Shown here: positions 9,325 through 21,249 of the stretch, piece by piece
How the letters are laid out: each line of letters begins with the position of its first letter
Position numbering within the stretch: position 1 is the stretch's first letter
Position numbers and translations under genes: made by a program
The notes under the pieces: model-generated
What the model was told of the DNA's origin: nothing
What the model saw: only the letters and a program-made list of their open reading frames with translations
Database searches by the model: none
NCBI GenBank assembly: GCA_036245525.1
Contig: BTPG01000005.1
Coordinates: forward strand, 123,608,558 to 123,672,557
Source: Semisulcospira habei
Lineage: Eukaryota > Mollusca > Gastropoda > Semisulcospiridae
Reading direction: 5' to 3'
DNA length: 64,000 bases

Positions 9325-11616
9325 GTATTACATGGGTCAACATGAACATTGCCAAGACAGCATGTTTTCCAGGAGCAGACATTGGAAGCGACCATGACTT
9401 AGTGATGATGACCTTACGACTCCGCCTAAAGAAGGTCAACAAGCAGGGTCCCACCAGAATCAAGTTTGACCTCGAGAAACTGAAAGACCCAGAGGTAGCG
9501 GAAGCCTTCCAGGCAAAGATAGGAGGAAAATTCGCGCCACTGCTACTTCTAGGTGCAGAAGACACGGATGTAGACACACTGATCGACACATTTAACACTG
9601 CTGTAACCCAAACAGCCAGTGAGATACTTGGCAAACACCGACAAGCAAAGAAACCTTGGGTTACAGCTGACATCTTTGTTCTATGTAACAAGCGTCGAGA
9701 ATTAAAGAAAAAGAAATCAGAGGTAGAAGGAGCTAAACAATACAGGGAACTTAAGACACGGATATCAAGAAAAGCATGAAAAAGGCAAAGAATAAGTGGA
9801 TTAAAGATCAGTGTAAACACGTAGAAGAAAATCTGAACAAATATAATAGCAAAAAAGCATAACAGGTGGTTAAAGACCTGACCAGTGTAAAACAAGGACG
9901 CTCCTCGATCATTCAAGATAGTGAAGGGAACTGTCTTACGGAAGACCAAGACATACTGAAGAGATGGACAGAGTACTGCTCAGATTTGTACAACCACCGA
10001 GCAACAGGGGATCCAGGCATATTTGTCAACCCACCCGTGACCAACAATGGCAACTATCCCATCATCTGAGAAGAAGCAGAGGCTGCAGTGAAATCGATGA
10101 AAAAAGGGAAGGCAGCAGGAGCAGACAACATCCCTGCAGAACTAGTCCAAAAAGGGGGAGAAGACATGATAAGCGCTTACTAACAATCTGCAATAAGATC
10201 TGGCAGTCAGGGAATTGGCCCACGCCATGGACACAATCACTTATAATAACTCTCCTCCAAAAAGGCAACTTACATCAATGCCAGAATTATCGCACGATCA
10301 CTCATATGCCACCCAAGCAAAGTCATGTTAGAGATCCTACTGAACAGGCTGAAGCCACAGGCAGAGGAAATCATAGCTGAGGAACAGGCAGGCTTCGGAC
10401 CAGGGCGCAGCACAACTGAGCAGATCGTCAAGCTGATAGTTCTATGTGAGAGGTACCTCCAGCACCAGCAAGACCTCTATCATGTCTTTGTGGATTTTAA
10501 GAAAGCGTTTGACAGGGTGTGGCATGCAGCCCTTTGGTCCACCATAAGCTATACAACATCAATGCCAACCTGATCAAAGTCACAGCAAACCTTTACAACA
10601 AGGCCACTAGCGCAGTCTGCTTCAACGGCAAAATAGGAAACTGGTTTAGGACTACTGTCGGAGTCAGACAAGGCTGCTTGCTCTTATCTTTTCTTTTCAA
10701 CATTTTCCTGGAAAAAAATCATGATAGACGCTCTGAAAGATCATGAAGGAACTGTCAGTATTGGAGGCAGAACAATCACGAACTTTCGTTTTGCGAACGA
10801 TATTGATGGCCTTGCAGGAACTGAGAAGGAGCTAGTTCAGCTGGTGAAGAAGCTGGACAGTACAGCCATTGCGTATGGGATGGAAATCAGTGTGGAGAAG
10901 ACCAAACGGATGACAAATACCACCAGTGGCATTGGCACTGACGTCATGATTGAAAGCCAAAAACTAGAAACAGTTAATAAATTCAAATACTTAGGAGCCA
11001 TTCTGACAGATGATGGATCAAAACCAGAAATACTGTCCAGGATTACGCAGACAACAACAGCACTGACTAGATTGAAGACCATAATATGGAAGGACAGAAA
11101 CATCACGCTCTGCTCCAAGATCAGACTGATGCGCTCTTTAGTCATCTCAGTGTTCTTGTATGTCTGCGAGTCATGGACCCTCACAGCAGACCTTGAAAGG
11201 AGGATACAAGCCACTGAAATGAGATGTTTTCGAAGGCTGCTTGGCATTTCATACAGAGATCACATCACGAACGAGGAAGTGGGAAGCAGAATCAGGCAAG
11301 CCTTCGGACCTTATGAAGACTTATTAGCCATTGTGAAAAAACGCAAACTGAAGTGGTATGGGCATGTCACGCGTTCAGCAGGGCTTGCCAAAACAATCCT
11401 GCAAGGCACTGGGCAAGGAGGACGAAGGAGAGGAAGACAGAGGAAAAGATGGGAGGACAATATCTCAGAGTGGACAGGACTGAGGTTGGGTGATACGCTA
11501 AGAATGGCAGAGAACAGAGAGGAATGGAGGGAGCTGGTTGCCAAGTCATCATTGGTGCCCCAACGGTCGGTAAGACTACGGGATATAGATAGATAGATAG
11601 ATAGTATTACATGGGT
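9325..11616 (+). mobile_element. RTE-like non-LTR retrotransposon, 5'-truncated, with target duplication
   Basis: The 13-bp sequence gtattacatgggt occurs at 9325-9337 and 11604-11616 and brackets the insert at 9338-11603. The 3' end is a GATA-type simple tail, usual for RTE-clade elements. Compared with the longer copy at 13900-17042 it lacks most of the endonuclease region. Coding is broken by frameshifts and a mutated catalytic motif. Confidence 0.9.
9342..11596 (+). pseudogene. broken RTE-like endonuclease/reverse transcriptase
   Basis: Frame pieces in order: end of the AP-type endonuclease (9342-9776, with GSDHDLVMMTLRL); a linker (9866-10069); reverse transcriptase (10325-10746, with FVDFKKAFDRV and GVRQGCLL); and RT thumb plus C-terminus (10721-11596, with KYLGAILTDDG and LKWYGHVTR). 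At least three frame breaks separate them. The catalytic box reads FAND near 10792-10806, where the other copy has FADD. The last piece of 291 codons is the longest open frame. Inactive. Confidence 0.9.
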
Positions 11617-11960
11617 GGTTTAGATTGCTAAGGGAGTCGTCAAGATCGTGTTATCTGCTTGCCCGTGGCCGCTACACGCCCATCTGATCATTATAGGGGC
11701 TCGTGAGAATCCATGCCCTAATGCGGGTACTGTTAGCTGTAGGAATCGAGGCTTTAGAGGATCGTCGCCTACAACATTAGCGGCGATTGCTAGCTGAGTA
11801 TGTCCTTAGTGAGTCGAGAAGTTGGCGATCTGCCGGTCATTTGCCGTTGCACGCCTATCTGGTCATGATGGGATTCTGATCGCCCTATAATGACATTCCG
11901 CTCTTCCAAGACATGGACATACTTCGAAGCTTCTCTCACACACAAAAAAGACATCATGCA
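11617..11960. other. no gene recognised
   Basis: 3' flank of the RTE-like copy. It contains two loosely similar blocks, ctacacgcccatctgatcat and tgcacgcctatctggtcatg, that hint at an old duplication. Confidence 0.4.
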
Positions 11961-11962
11961 AG

Positions 11963-12029
11963 TGCAATAGACATAGATCCTCCTGAATCTTCGCAAAAGC
12001 GGGGGTTCACGAGGATTCATACCTCTTAC
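11963..12029. mobile_element. family B core hairpin, degraded
   Basis: gacatagatcctcctgaat and gttcacgaggattcatacct are recognisable arms with several mismatches. Outer arms are lost. Confidence 0.55.
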
Positions 12030-12342
12030 TGGTTCCTTATGTGCATTTCACGGCGAACGGTTCACTTCAAGTCAAAAGACTTCATTTTTCCCACACATAG
12101 GAGAAATTCAAAATTGGACTGGAGCATAATATACATATATGTAAATAAATAACATTTTGAAACAACATAAACTCTGAATGTACAAGCTAATATGTAAATA
12201 AATACGACTTTAGAGCATGCTTTGCAAAAGGTGTTATCACAAAGTGATCACTATTTTCCATGTTTCCATTATCGTCACAATAAAAATAATGGAGAAATTC
12301 GTTAAAAGATTATATCTGATAGCTTTAAGCTTTCGGCCCCTA

Positions 12343-12476
12343 ACTTTTGAGCTGTCGCTAGAGGTTTTTATCGATGTGATTCCTGCAGGAATAACCCTCT
12401 GTCTGTCAGTAGCGCTCTTTGTTGACGTGATCCTTGCAGGAATCACCCCGACAAAAAGTAAAATCGACAGCCACAT
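12343..12476. mobile_element. family C MITE with duplicated arm
   Basis: Two copies of the left arm (gtgattcctgcaggaat and gtgatccttgcaggaatc) precede one right arm ending cgacagccacattg at TTAA 12479-12482. This looks like an internal duplication of the 84-bp element, as at 41101-41239. Confidence 0.6.
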
Positions 12477-12599
12477 TGTTAACGCCCAAAACATGACTGT
12501 CCAAATTTCCTCGGTTGCGGTATATTTCGAAACGCGGCGTACACAAAAGAGTGCCATATGCCAAAATGCTGAACAGTTACAGCGGGTTTTTTTTGTTAA

Positions 12600-12683
12600 G
12601 CCTTTGGCTGTCGGTAGCGCTTTTTGTCGCGATGAATTCTGCAGGAATCATCGCGACAAAAAGCGCTACCAACAGTCAAAGCG
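12600..12683. mobile_element. family C foldback MITE, full length
   Basis: 84 bp flanked by TTAA (12596-12599) and TTCA (12684-12687). Arms gtagcgctttttgtcgcgat and its inverse form an almost continuous stem. Confidence 0.85.
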
Positions 12684-12689
12684 TTCAGT

Positions 12690-13213
12690 AGCTAAATTAG
12701 ATAGAAATATGCCCTAAGTTTACTCGAAGGACGACGACCCATACAACTGAGAGTACTAACAAATTAATCAGATATTGAAATTACTTGCTGAGAAAATACA
12801 TCACTTTTGACTAACAAGACCACTGTGTGCGGAGTATGCATTTGTCATGGAAGGACTCAAGAGGTGCATGTAATCACGAGACAGGGGATAGGGAAATGGA
12901 AGATAACTGAATAAGAAAGCTCATTTGTGGCACGCATCGATTAGACACGAAAGCCCTATTAGTCATTCATAATACTCATAACACGCGCGTATCTTGCGAG
13001 TGAAAGTCCTAGAAAATGACCCCAGAGGGTGCAAGCCCTGCGAAGAACGTTCCTTTATTTGGCTACAAAACACCAGACAGAATATTGGTTGTATCATGAG
13101 CCTAACGAACTAGTATGCTGACCAGCAGTAGAAACTCGAAAGTGTCGCACAAGATTGTGTTTGCAAACAGAGAGTCAATATTATAACAAAGCATTAACAT
13201 GTTCGTTGCTCTT
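12690..13213. other. no gene recognised
   Basis: Mixed unique sequence without a supported feature. Confidence 0.45.
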
Positions 13214-13217
13214 TTAA

Positions 13218-13422
13218 CCCATTGTGCCCCAGGTACGAAATACCCACATTTTGGAGTTGTCCTCTGAGGACTGCAGTACATTGCAGGAGACTGATCGACC
13301 ATGATAGTTCAAGGGTGGTGCCAGAATAGCTTGGCGCCTATAGGCGCCAAGTTATTCTGGCACCACCCTTGAACTGTCATGGTCAATCCATATCTTGCTG
13401 TGGTGTGTCGGGACTGAATGAG
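13218..13422. mobile_element. family A foldback MITE, complete
   Basis: 205 bp flanked by TTAA (13214-13217, 13423-13426). Core about 13291-13388 with three or so mismatches. Ends cccattgtgcccc and ggactgaatgag. Confidence 0.9.
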
Positions 13423-13563
13423 TTAATGAGCACACTGTCTGAGCTACCTTCACAAACGTTTGAAAGAGGTATTGCACTTGGTTGTCATTATGGAAACTGG
13501 GTGAAGCTCGTTCAGTGCCAGTTGACTTGAGGCAGATTATGTTAGAAGCAGATTCAATGTTAA

Positions 13564-13769
13564 CTCATTCAGACCGACGGACGTATTTCCCAAATTTTGT
13601 AGGCGTCATCTAATGACTATGCACCAGTTGCAGTAGATGGATCGACCATGATAATTCAAGGGCAGTGCCAGATTAGCTTGGCGACAACAGGCGCCAAGCT
13701 AATCTGGCACTACCCTTGAATTATCATGGTGGACCCATCTCCTGTTGTAGTGCGTCAGGGCTGAATGGG
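13564..13769. mobile_element. family A MITE nested in family B
   Basis: 206 bp flanked by TTAA (13560-13563, 13770-13773), which is the internal TTAA of the host B long arm. The core pairs gataattcaagggcagtgcc with its inverse. The arm with ggacgtatttcccaaatttt comes first. Confidence 0.9.
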
Positions 13770-13887
13770 TTAAGTCAACACCAAAATGTTCTAGTTTTCC
13801 CAGGAACATGGATTCAAAGTGACGTCCGCGAGAGGCACAGATCCGCATGAGCCCCCGCAACTGCGGGGGATTCATGAGGTTATATAC

Positions 13888-16800
13888 CTCTTTCAGCTTC
13901 TATCTATCTATTTATCTGTATCCCGTAGTCTTGCCGACCGTTAGGGCACCACTGCTGACTTGGCAACCAGCTCCCTCCATTCCTCTCTGTTCTCTGCCAT
14001 TCTTAGTGCGTCTCTCAGCTTCAGTCCTGTCCACTCCGAGATATTGTCCTCCATCTTTTCCTCTGTCTTCCTCTCCTTCGTCCTCCTTGCCAAGTGCCTT
14101 GCAGGATTGTTTTGGCAAGCCCTGTTGAACGCGTGACATGCCCATACCACTTCAGTTTGCGTTTTTTTCATAATGGCTAATAGGTCTTCATAGGGCCCGA
14201 TGGCTTGCCTGATTCTGCTTCCCACTTCCTCGTTCGTGATGTGATCTCTGCATGAAATGCCAAGCAGCCTTCGAAAACATCTCATTTCAGTGGCTTGTAT
14301 CCTCCTTTCAAGGTCTGCTGTGAGGGTCCATGACTCGCAGGCATACAAGAACACTGAGAGGACTAAGAAACGCATCAGTCTGATGTTGGAGCAGAGTGTG
14401 ATGTTTCTGTCCTTCCATATGGTCTTCAATCTTGTCAGTGCTGTTGTTGTCTGCGCAATCCTGGACAGTATTTCTGGTTTTGATCCAGCATCTGACACAA
14501 TGGCTCCTAGGTATTTGAATTTATTAACTGTTTCCAGTTTTTGGCTTCCAATCATGACGTCAGTGCCAATGCCACTGGTGTTATTTGTCATCAGTTTGGT
14601 CTTCCCTGCACTGATTTCCATCCCATACGCAATGGCTGTACTGTCCAGCTTCTATACCAGCTGAGCTAGCTCCTTCTCTGTTCCTACAAGGCCATCAATG
14701 TCGTCTGCAAAGCGCAAGTTTGTGATTGTTCTGCCTCCAATGCTGACAGTTCCTTCATGATCTTTCAGAGCGTCTGTCGTGATTCATTCCAGGAAGATGT
14801 TGAAAAGAGTAGGCGAGAGCAAGCAGCCTTGTCTGACTCCGACAGTAGTCCTAAACCAGTTTCCTATTTTGCCGTTGAAGCAGACTGCGCTAGTGGCCTT
14901 GTTGTAAAGGTTTGCTATGACTTTGATCAGGTTGGCATTGATGTTGTATAGCTTCATGGTGGACCAAAGGGCTGCATGCCACACCCTGTCAAACGCTTTC
15001 TTAAAATCCACAAAGACATGATAGAGGTCTTGCTGGTGCTGGAGGTACTTCTCACATAGAACTCTCAGGTTGAAGATCTGCTCAGTTGTACTGCGCCCTG
15101 GTCTGAAGCCTGCCTGTTCCTCAGCTATAATTTCCTCTGCCTGTGGCTTCAGCCTGTTCAATAGTATCTTTAACATGACTTTGCTTGGGTGGCATGTAAG
15201 ACTGATCGTGCGATAATTCTGGCATTGATGTAAGTTGCCTTTTTGGGGGAGAGTTATTATAAGTGATTGTGTCCATGGTGTAGGCCAATCCCCTGACTGG
15301 CAGATCTTATTGCAGATTGTTAGTAAGGCGCTTATCATGTCTTCTCCCCCTTCTTGGACTAGCTCTGCAGGGATGTTGTCTGCTCCTGCTGCCTTCCTTT
15401 TTTTTCAGCGACTTCACTGCAGCCTCTACTTCTTCTCGGAGGATGGGATAGTTGCCATTGTTGGTCACAGGTGGGTTGACAAGTATGCCTGGGTCCACTG
15501 TAGCTCGGTGGTTGTACAAATCTGAACAGTACTCTGTCCATCTCTTCAGTATGTCTTGGTCTTCCGTAAGACAGTTCCCTTCACTCTCTTGAATGATCGA
15601 GGGGCGTCCTTGTTTTAAACTGGTCAGGTCTTTCACCAGCTGGTATGCTTTTTCTGCTATTATTTTTGTTCAGATTTTCTTCTACGTGTTTACACTGATC
15701 TTCAATCCACTTATTCTTTGCCTTTTTCATGCTTTTCTTGATATCCGTGTCTTAAGTTCCCTGTATTGTTTAGCTCCTTCTACCTCTGATTTCTTTTTCT
15801 TTAATTCACGACGCTTGTCACATAGAGCAAATATGTCAGCTGTAACCCAAGGTTTCTTTGCTTGTCGGTGTTTGCCAAGGATCTCACTGGCTGTTTGGGT
15901 TACAGCAGTGTTAAATGTGTCGATCAATGTGTCCACATCCGTGTCTTCTGCACCTAGAAGTAGCAGTGGCGCGAAGTTTCCTCCTATCTTTGCCTGGAAG
16001 GCTTCCGCTACCTCTGGGTCTTTCAGTTTCTCGAGGTCAAACTTGATTCTGGTGGCACTCTGCTTGTTGACCTTCTTTAGGCAGAGTCGGAAGGTCATCA
16101 TCACTAAGTCATGGTCGCTTCCAATGTCTGCTCCTGGAAAACATCTTGTCCTGGCAATGTTCACACTGGTTTGGAAGCGTCTCTTCACCATGATGTAGTC
16201 AATTTGGTTATGGTGCTCTCCGTTCGGGCTGTGCCATATTCACCTTCTAGATGCTTTGTGTGGGCCAAACGTGTTCATCAGCTTTAGCTCATTTGAGCTG
16301 GCAAATTCCAGGAGCCTTAAGCCTCTGTCTTTGGTCTCTGCATTGCAGTAGTGTCTGCATGTGCCTTTCCAGTTCTTAACAGCATCCTCTCCTATTTTGG
16401 CATTCCAGTCTCCCTGCACCACAGAATGTCTTTCTTGGGGGTCTGGTCCAAGACTTCTTGCAGTTGGTCATAGAAGTCTTCTATTTCCTCATCGCCATAG
16501 TGTGTTGTTGGAGCGTAAACTTGTATAATGGTAATATTAAATGGGGTTGCCCTCAAACGTATGGTGATAAGCCTACTGTAGACTGGCCGACAACTCATGA
16601 CAGTGTTCACGATGTCTTTGTAGATGAGAAATCCGACACCCTGTTCGTGTTTGTCTTCTCTGCCACTGTAATACAGTTTGTGGTTTTGCTGGGTTGATGT
16701 TTCCCCTAGGTTCTTCCATCGTACTTCGCACAGTGCTAGGATGGTCCAGTGGTATCTGTTCATTTCGTGCGTCAGTTCCTCTAACTTTCCAGGCATTCTT

Positions 16801-17054
16801 AATGTTCTGATGTTGCAGGCGCCAATGCTGATATTGTTTCTGGCACGGAGTTTTGGTGGTACACCAATAGCACACTTAACACCTCTGCCCTGGCGCAAGA
16901 CAGAAGGCGCGGTCCTTGTTCCGGGCGACGACCGATCCGGTATGGATTGAGGTAAGGTTGTCATTGCATGTGGTGTGTCTTGGGCAAAATAACCTGGCGG
17001 AGCCCATCCCTCTCTAGGCTGTTAACCACAACCGAAACTCCACTCTTTCAGCTT
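13888..17054 (-). mobile_element. RTE-like non-LTR retrotransposon, near full length, with target duplication
   Basis: The 12-bp sequence ctctttcagctt at 13888-13899 and 17043-17054 brackets a 3143-bp insert (13900-17042) in minus orientation. Its 3' tail is an ATCT/GATA-type repeat at 13900-13915. It interrupts a family B MITE, so it is younger than that MITE. It is highly similar to the plus-strand copy at 9338-11603. Confidence 0.92.
13941..16964 (-). pseudogene. broken RTE-like endonuclease/reverse transcriptase, near full length
   Basis: Order from the 5' end: AP endonuclease (16964-16392, with ACNIRTL, LCEVRW, IIQVYAPT), continuing after a frameshift with QGDWNAKIG (16422-16240) and after a stop with IGSDHDL (16191-15727). 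A linker follows (15636-15307), then RT (15338-14784, with EEQAGFRPGRSTTEQI and GVRQGCLLSP), the catalytic FADD near 14702-14716, and the C-terminus with YACESWTLTADLERR (14621-13941). Domains of this type are often mislabelled craniofacial development protein 2. RTE assignment is by recall, not alignment. Confidence 0.9.
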
Positions 17055-17097
17055 GGTGGTGCTCAAATTTTCTCGGCAACGAGTTAATTATGGACTA

Positions 17098-17738
17098 AAA
17101 TTAATTTAACTGAACACATTCTGACAAGCGATTGTCCTTTGAGAGACTTTAACAAGCATCATGTGTGGATTGCTAATAGTGTTCTAAACTGATTCAAATG
17201 AAATTGGAATAAATATTAAAATCACTAGAGAACCAGAACTTCTGCTACGAATACCTGGCTTTACTAAACGAGAGTTTCTGCAATGAGCACTACTTTCAAG
17301 GCAATGTTTTCATGTTCCAAGACTTGATACGGAGATGAAAAACCCTCCAAATTCCATAAGATCCGGATTATTTACGTGCTTCTGACCAGCGAAAAGTAGG
17401 TCAAAACCAAACAGGGCTGATTCGATCTCATGCATACTGACCCAGTGACACGGCGCACTGGCTGGTTTTTCAAATGTGTCTTCTGCAGATGCTCCACGTT
17501 GCACTTTCCATGTCCCTTGACTGTGAGGGCGATGATGACGTCATAAGCGGCTTAGCCATCTTTATGATAATTTTTTAGACTTGACACACTCTTCAAAACA
17601 TTCCATAGTTTACATATGATGTACACCAAAATAAGCAAAAGCTACAGAGAAACATTCGCGTTTTTATTAATTTTCACTGTAGATGATAGACTTATGGCAG
17701 TATGGATGTACCGGTAAATAAATGTATGGATTATATAC
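17098..17738. other. no gene recognised
   Basis: Unique AT-rich sequence downstream of the nested insertion. No feature supported. Confidence 0.45.
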
Positions 17739-17874
17739 TATACTGACGAGCAAAAAAAAATGCGACATTTTGGGAATCATCGGAAACACTATTCTAAAAA
17801 TGTCGCATTTCATTTGCTCGTCAAGTGTTTCCGGTGATTCCAAAGATGTCGCATTTCTTTTGCTCGTCAGTATA
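17739..17874. mobile_element. family I foldback MITE with extra internal arm
   Basis: Termini tatactgacgagcaaaa and ttttgctcgtcagtata. An additional partial arm (aaaaatgtcgcatttcattt) lies between the two normal arms, so part of the right arm is present twice. Confidence 0.85.
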
Positions 17875-17974
17875 ATATTGAGCAGCCTGATATTTGATAG
17901 AGAGATGTCCTGGAGAGCTGTTGACTCAACGAAGAAGAAATCACCGACACAGAATACATGCCTTTGTGTGTTTA

Positions 17975-18046
17975 CTCATTCGCGGCCAGCCGCATTCGGA
18001 TGCGCGGCATAAGCCGCGCATCCGGATGCGGCTGGCCGCGAATGAG
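17975..18046. mobile_element. family D foldback MITE, GC-rich variant
   Basis: 72 bp flanked by TTTA (17971-17974) and TTAA (18047-18050). Near-perfect palindrome. The segment gcggccagccgc is mirrored by gcggctggccgc, where other D copies have an agacgtgccgc type sequence in both arms. Confidence 0.9.
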
Positions 18047-18107
18047 TTAAGGGTACAGGAGGGTGCAACAAGGACAGTTTCGTTGTTTCAAAAGAAATCT
18101 GCCGGCA

Positions 18108-18213
18108 TTTGACAAAAACCAGTAGTATGTCCTGCTTTGGGAAAAACGAGATTCTCATTGTAATACAATGAAAATCTCGCTTTTCTAAAAACTGGACATA
18201 CTGGCTTTTGCCA
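18108..18213. mobile_element. family H foldback MITE
   Basis: Ends tttgacaaaaaccag and ctggcttttgccaa; centre cattgtaatacaatg; arms gagattctcattg and caatgaaaatctc. The best-preserved H copy. Confidence 0.8.
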
Positions 18214-18537
18214 AGTGACGACAGAAATCCAGCCGAAACAATGACTGTCAAGCGTCTCAGACGCAAAGAAATAGCCAAAGAAAGGGAAAAAAACTGTTTT
18301 GCGCTCGTCCTTTCAAAGCGTGTTTTTTTTCTTTGTTGGTTATTTTTTATTCATATGCGCATGCATTCTGGCACGCATACTTGCAAAGGTAAGTATCTGA
18401 AAGTAACTGTAACATTGATTTCAAAAACATTGAACACATCAATGGCATTTCTAACCTACATCATGCTTTGCTCACATGACAGACGTTTATTGTTCTCCTT
18501 TAGAAATGTGACTTAATAGAAATGTGACTTATAATCA

Positions 18538-18570
18538 TCTCGACAAACAGCGCTATTGACAGCCAAAGGG
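18538..18570. mobile_element. family C half element
   Basis: Only one arm remains: cgctattgacagccaaaggg followed by TCA. The opposite arm is absent. Confidence 0.55.
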
Positions 18571-19174
18571 TCACAGCACATGAGTGCCCCGCAAACCCCG
18601 TCCTACTTTTCACCAATTCATTTGTGTTGAAAATGAAAGGCTAAAGGTTATTGTTGTATTAAAAAAGCAATCGAGCGGGAATGGTTTATCCTTTTACCGG
18701 AAATTAAGACAAAAATATCACCTTTGAAAGAGCATAGTAATTTTCCCGCAAAAGCAGTGTTGTTGCCACATTTATTTTGTTTCTGTGGTTGGAGCCTGCC
18801 TGGGATTTTTCCGAACAACAACAACACAAAAATAAAAAAATAAAATTAAAAGGACAGCATAGAATTCAAATTTTGTCACATCTTTGGGCCTGATGTCAGT
18901 CATTTGGTCAACATTAAAGGAGAAGTATATTGCCTTAAAGCGATCTGTACCAGGGCGCATTTTCGTTGCTAAAATTTTCCGATACAATGATTACAACTCA
19001 ATGTTAGTATTACCTCAACTAAGACGTTTCTGCCCTTCCTTTCACAATCCACGTAACAGCCCCTTAGGCACATCGGTGGAACTCTTCTACATACAAAGGA
19101 GAATTAGGTCAGAAAAGCCTTTTATTTTACGACATCCAAACTTCACAGCATTGTTGTAAGACATATTAAGAACA
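18571..19174. other. no gene recognised
   Basis: AT-rich unique sequence. Short open frames have no recognisable similarity. Confidence 0.45.
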
Positions 19175-19178
19175 TTAA

Positions 19179-19342
19179 CTCATTCAGCCCGACGGCCGTA
19201 TTTCACAAATTTTGGAGGCGTCGTCTAATGACTATGCACCTGTTGCAGGAGATGGATCGACAGGCGCCAACCTAATCTGGCACTACCCTTGAATTATCAT
19301 GGTCGATCCATCTCCTGCTGTAGTGCTTCAGGGCTGAATGAG
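19179..19342. mobile_element. family A MITE lacking one hairpin arm
   Basis: TTAA flanks (19175-19178, 19343-19346) and both outer arms are intact, but the sequence jumps from gatggatcga to caggcgccaa. One complete core arm of about 40 bp has been removed cleanly. Confidence 0.85.
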
Positions 19343-19436
19343 TTAATAAAATTATACGAACTATAAACCCTTTCTTGTTTGGAGCAGGTTCCCTTAAAAC
19401 CAGCAGCCGCACCATTCCATGCGTGCCAGAACTTAA

Positions 19437-19632
19437 CTCATTCAAAACCGACACACCACAGCAAGACATGGATTGAGCATGATAGTTCCAGGTTGGTGCC
19501 GGAATAGCTTGGCGCCCATGGGCGCCAAGCTATTCTGGCACCATCTTTGAACTATCATTGTTCGATCTGTCTCTAGAATTGCAATACAGCCCATCAGAGG
19601 GCAACTTCAAAATTTTGGAATTTCGATCCAAC
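19437..19632. mobile_element. family A MITE, right end truncated
   Basis: Starts after TTAA 19433-19436 with ctcattcaaaaccga. Core ggaatagcttggcgcc and its inverse are present. The expected outer right terminus and TTAA are missing. Confidence 0.75.
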
Positions 19633-19941
19633 GCCAGCCCGATGACATTCTGTGTACTGGGTATGTATGGCCAATAACGGTGAATATATATTTCTTCTTG
19701 TGCGGACAAACAGCTGAAGGATCAAGACACCACATCCGTCAGAACTCTGTTTGACTACTGACTGTAGTGTTCTATAGGTCCATTGAAAAGAAGCTAATAA
19801 TGGTTGCCTATAGCTTACCCGGTTGTATTTCGATTCCACCGCAAATGGGAAAGGAAAGGATTTGACCAAGACAGTTCAAAGGCCATGACTGATACTCGTG
19901 ACACCTCCCGCAGTTTAAGTCTATACCACGTGCGTTCGGCT

Positions 19942-19943
<2 letters not shown>

Positions 19944-19973
<30 letters not shown>
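19944..19973. repeat. poly-A tract
   Basis: About 30 A residues followed by ggtaatg. No retrotransposon body recognised beside it. Confidence 0.95.
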
Positions 19974-19975
<2 letters not shown>

Positions 19976-20080
19976 TAATGTTTATATCACCTCTCGTGAT
20001 CATAGTCCGTCTACTGATCACAAATGGTATGCACACGAGGACGGAGACAGGAGAGTCACAGGCTTGCAGTCGAGCGACTG

Positions 20081-20225
20081 TGGCCCAATGAGCAAAATGT
20101 CCGTGGGGTGATGTCAGTCGTAGTTTGACCGCACCAAAGCCGAGCCAAAGCTGACATAGGCCAGACCCAATGCGCACAAGGTCATCAGGCCGACATCGGC
20201 CGCCGTTGGCCCGTGCACGGAGGTC
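20081..20225. mobile_element. possible degraded family E elements
   Basis: cccaatgagcaaaatg and cccaatgcgcacaagg resemble E termini, followed by ggccgacatcggccgccgtt. Pairing is poor and boundaries are uncertain. Confidence 0.3.
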
Positions 20226-20705
20226 CTTTCGTTCACTGACTCTGACTCGAGCTGTCTCTTCTCACTTGTGCAATGCTGGGCAGACAACCCGGACTGCAAG
20301 GGATCGGATTCTGCTGCATGTGAAAAAGAGTGTGAGACTGTTGTAGGGCCTCGCCCGACATGATACAAAGTGATAGTGTCAGTGTGCCAGGGCGATGTTT
20401 TTTCCCGCAGTTTTAGCAACAGGGTGAAGAGACTTATACAAGTTGATGTCCCCCCAGGACAAAGGCGCCGACATTATATACACTACAGGTCGAGGCTCAG
20501 TAAGGCCGCTGCCGGCAAGGAACCTAACTCGAATAGTTTTGCTTGTCATGTGCCTGAGTGCTTTGTTCTCGATTGAATAGTCAGGGAAGATCATTCACTC
20601 TTTTCCGTACGATTTATCCGTCACAGAGTTGTCCAGTCTTTTCATCGTGTTGGTGAAAAATAAGTGCATATAGGCAGAAATGTCTATGTGCAGCTTCTGG
20701 CCATC

Positions 20706-20771
20706 TGCATGAGACATAGAATGTCAGAAGCCCCTGCATCCTCTGGGATTCATGAGAATTTAAGCCTCTTG
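20706..20771. mobile_element. family B core hairpin, degraded
   Basis: gcatgagacatagaatgtca and gggattcatgagaatttaag correspond to the B arms with many substitutions. Confidence 0.5.
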
Positions 20772-20904
20772 GTGACCTAAAATTGAGGGTTGTATTTCTG
20801 AACAAGAGTAGGTCTGCCATGGCAATAATATTTGATAATACTGTGTATGTACAGACATGCCATTCGTCTATCTTTATTCGGTGTGACAGGCTGTGTCCTG
20901 GGCT

Positions 20905-21020
20905 CAGCTGCACGGCTGAGTGAACTTAAATACTGCGCATGCCACTAAGCACAGTGCGCTGCACAGTATAGACACTTTGTTTAGTGGCATGCGCGGGATT
21001 TAAGCTCAACCGTGCAACTG
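20905..21020. mobile_element. family G foldback MITE, divergent
   Basis: Ends cagctgcacggctgag and ctcaaccgtgcaactg; inner arms gcgcatgccactaagc and its inverse tttagtggcatgcgc. The centre is less well paired. Confidence 0.75.
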
Positions 21021-21024
21021 GTCC

Positions 21025-21086
21025 CTGGTTTGTAATCTGTACTTTACGTCCTACAGCCGTAAGGTCCAACATGACACACCAGCACG
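21025..21086. mobile_element. family F foldback MITE, degraded
   Basis: cctggtttgtaatctgt and agccgtaaggtccaac then caccagcacg, directly following a family G element. Confidence 0.6.
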
Positions 21087-21249
21087 CAGCTCTGATCTAT
21101 GACTCAGAAAGCAAAAAGTCCGTGGGCACTGTTTAGGTTTTCACACTCTCGGTTTTCAGTTATTCCCTGCAGTTGTTCACACTAACATACTGTTTACATT
21201 CACAAGTTATGTTGCGCAGCTTACGGGTCTGCGGCTATCACACCAACGG

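Larger units (their letters stand above)
13505..17093. mobile_element. family B MITE split by two nested insertions
   Basis: B sequence occurs in three blocks: 13505-13559 (tcgttcagtgccag), 13774-13899 (gtccgcgagaggcacagatc core) and 17043-17093 (ending ctcggcaacgag at TTAA 17094-17097). A family A element occupies 13564-13769 and an RTE-like element 13900-17042. Removing both leaves a normal B element of about 230 bp. Confidence 0.85.
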
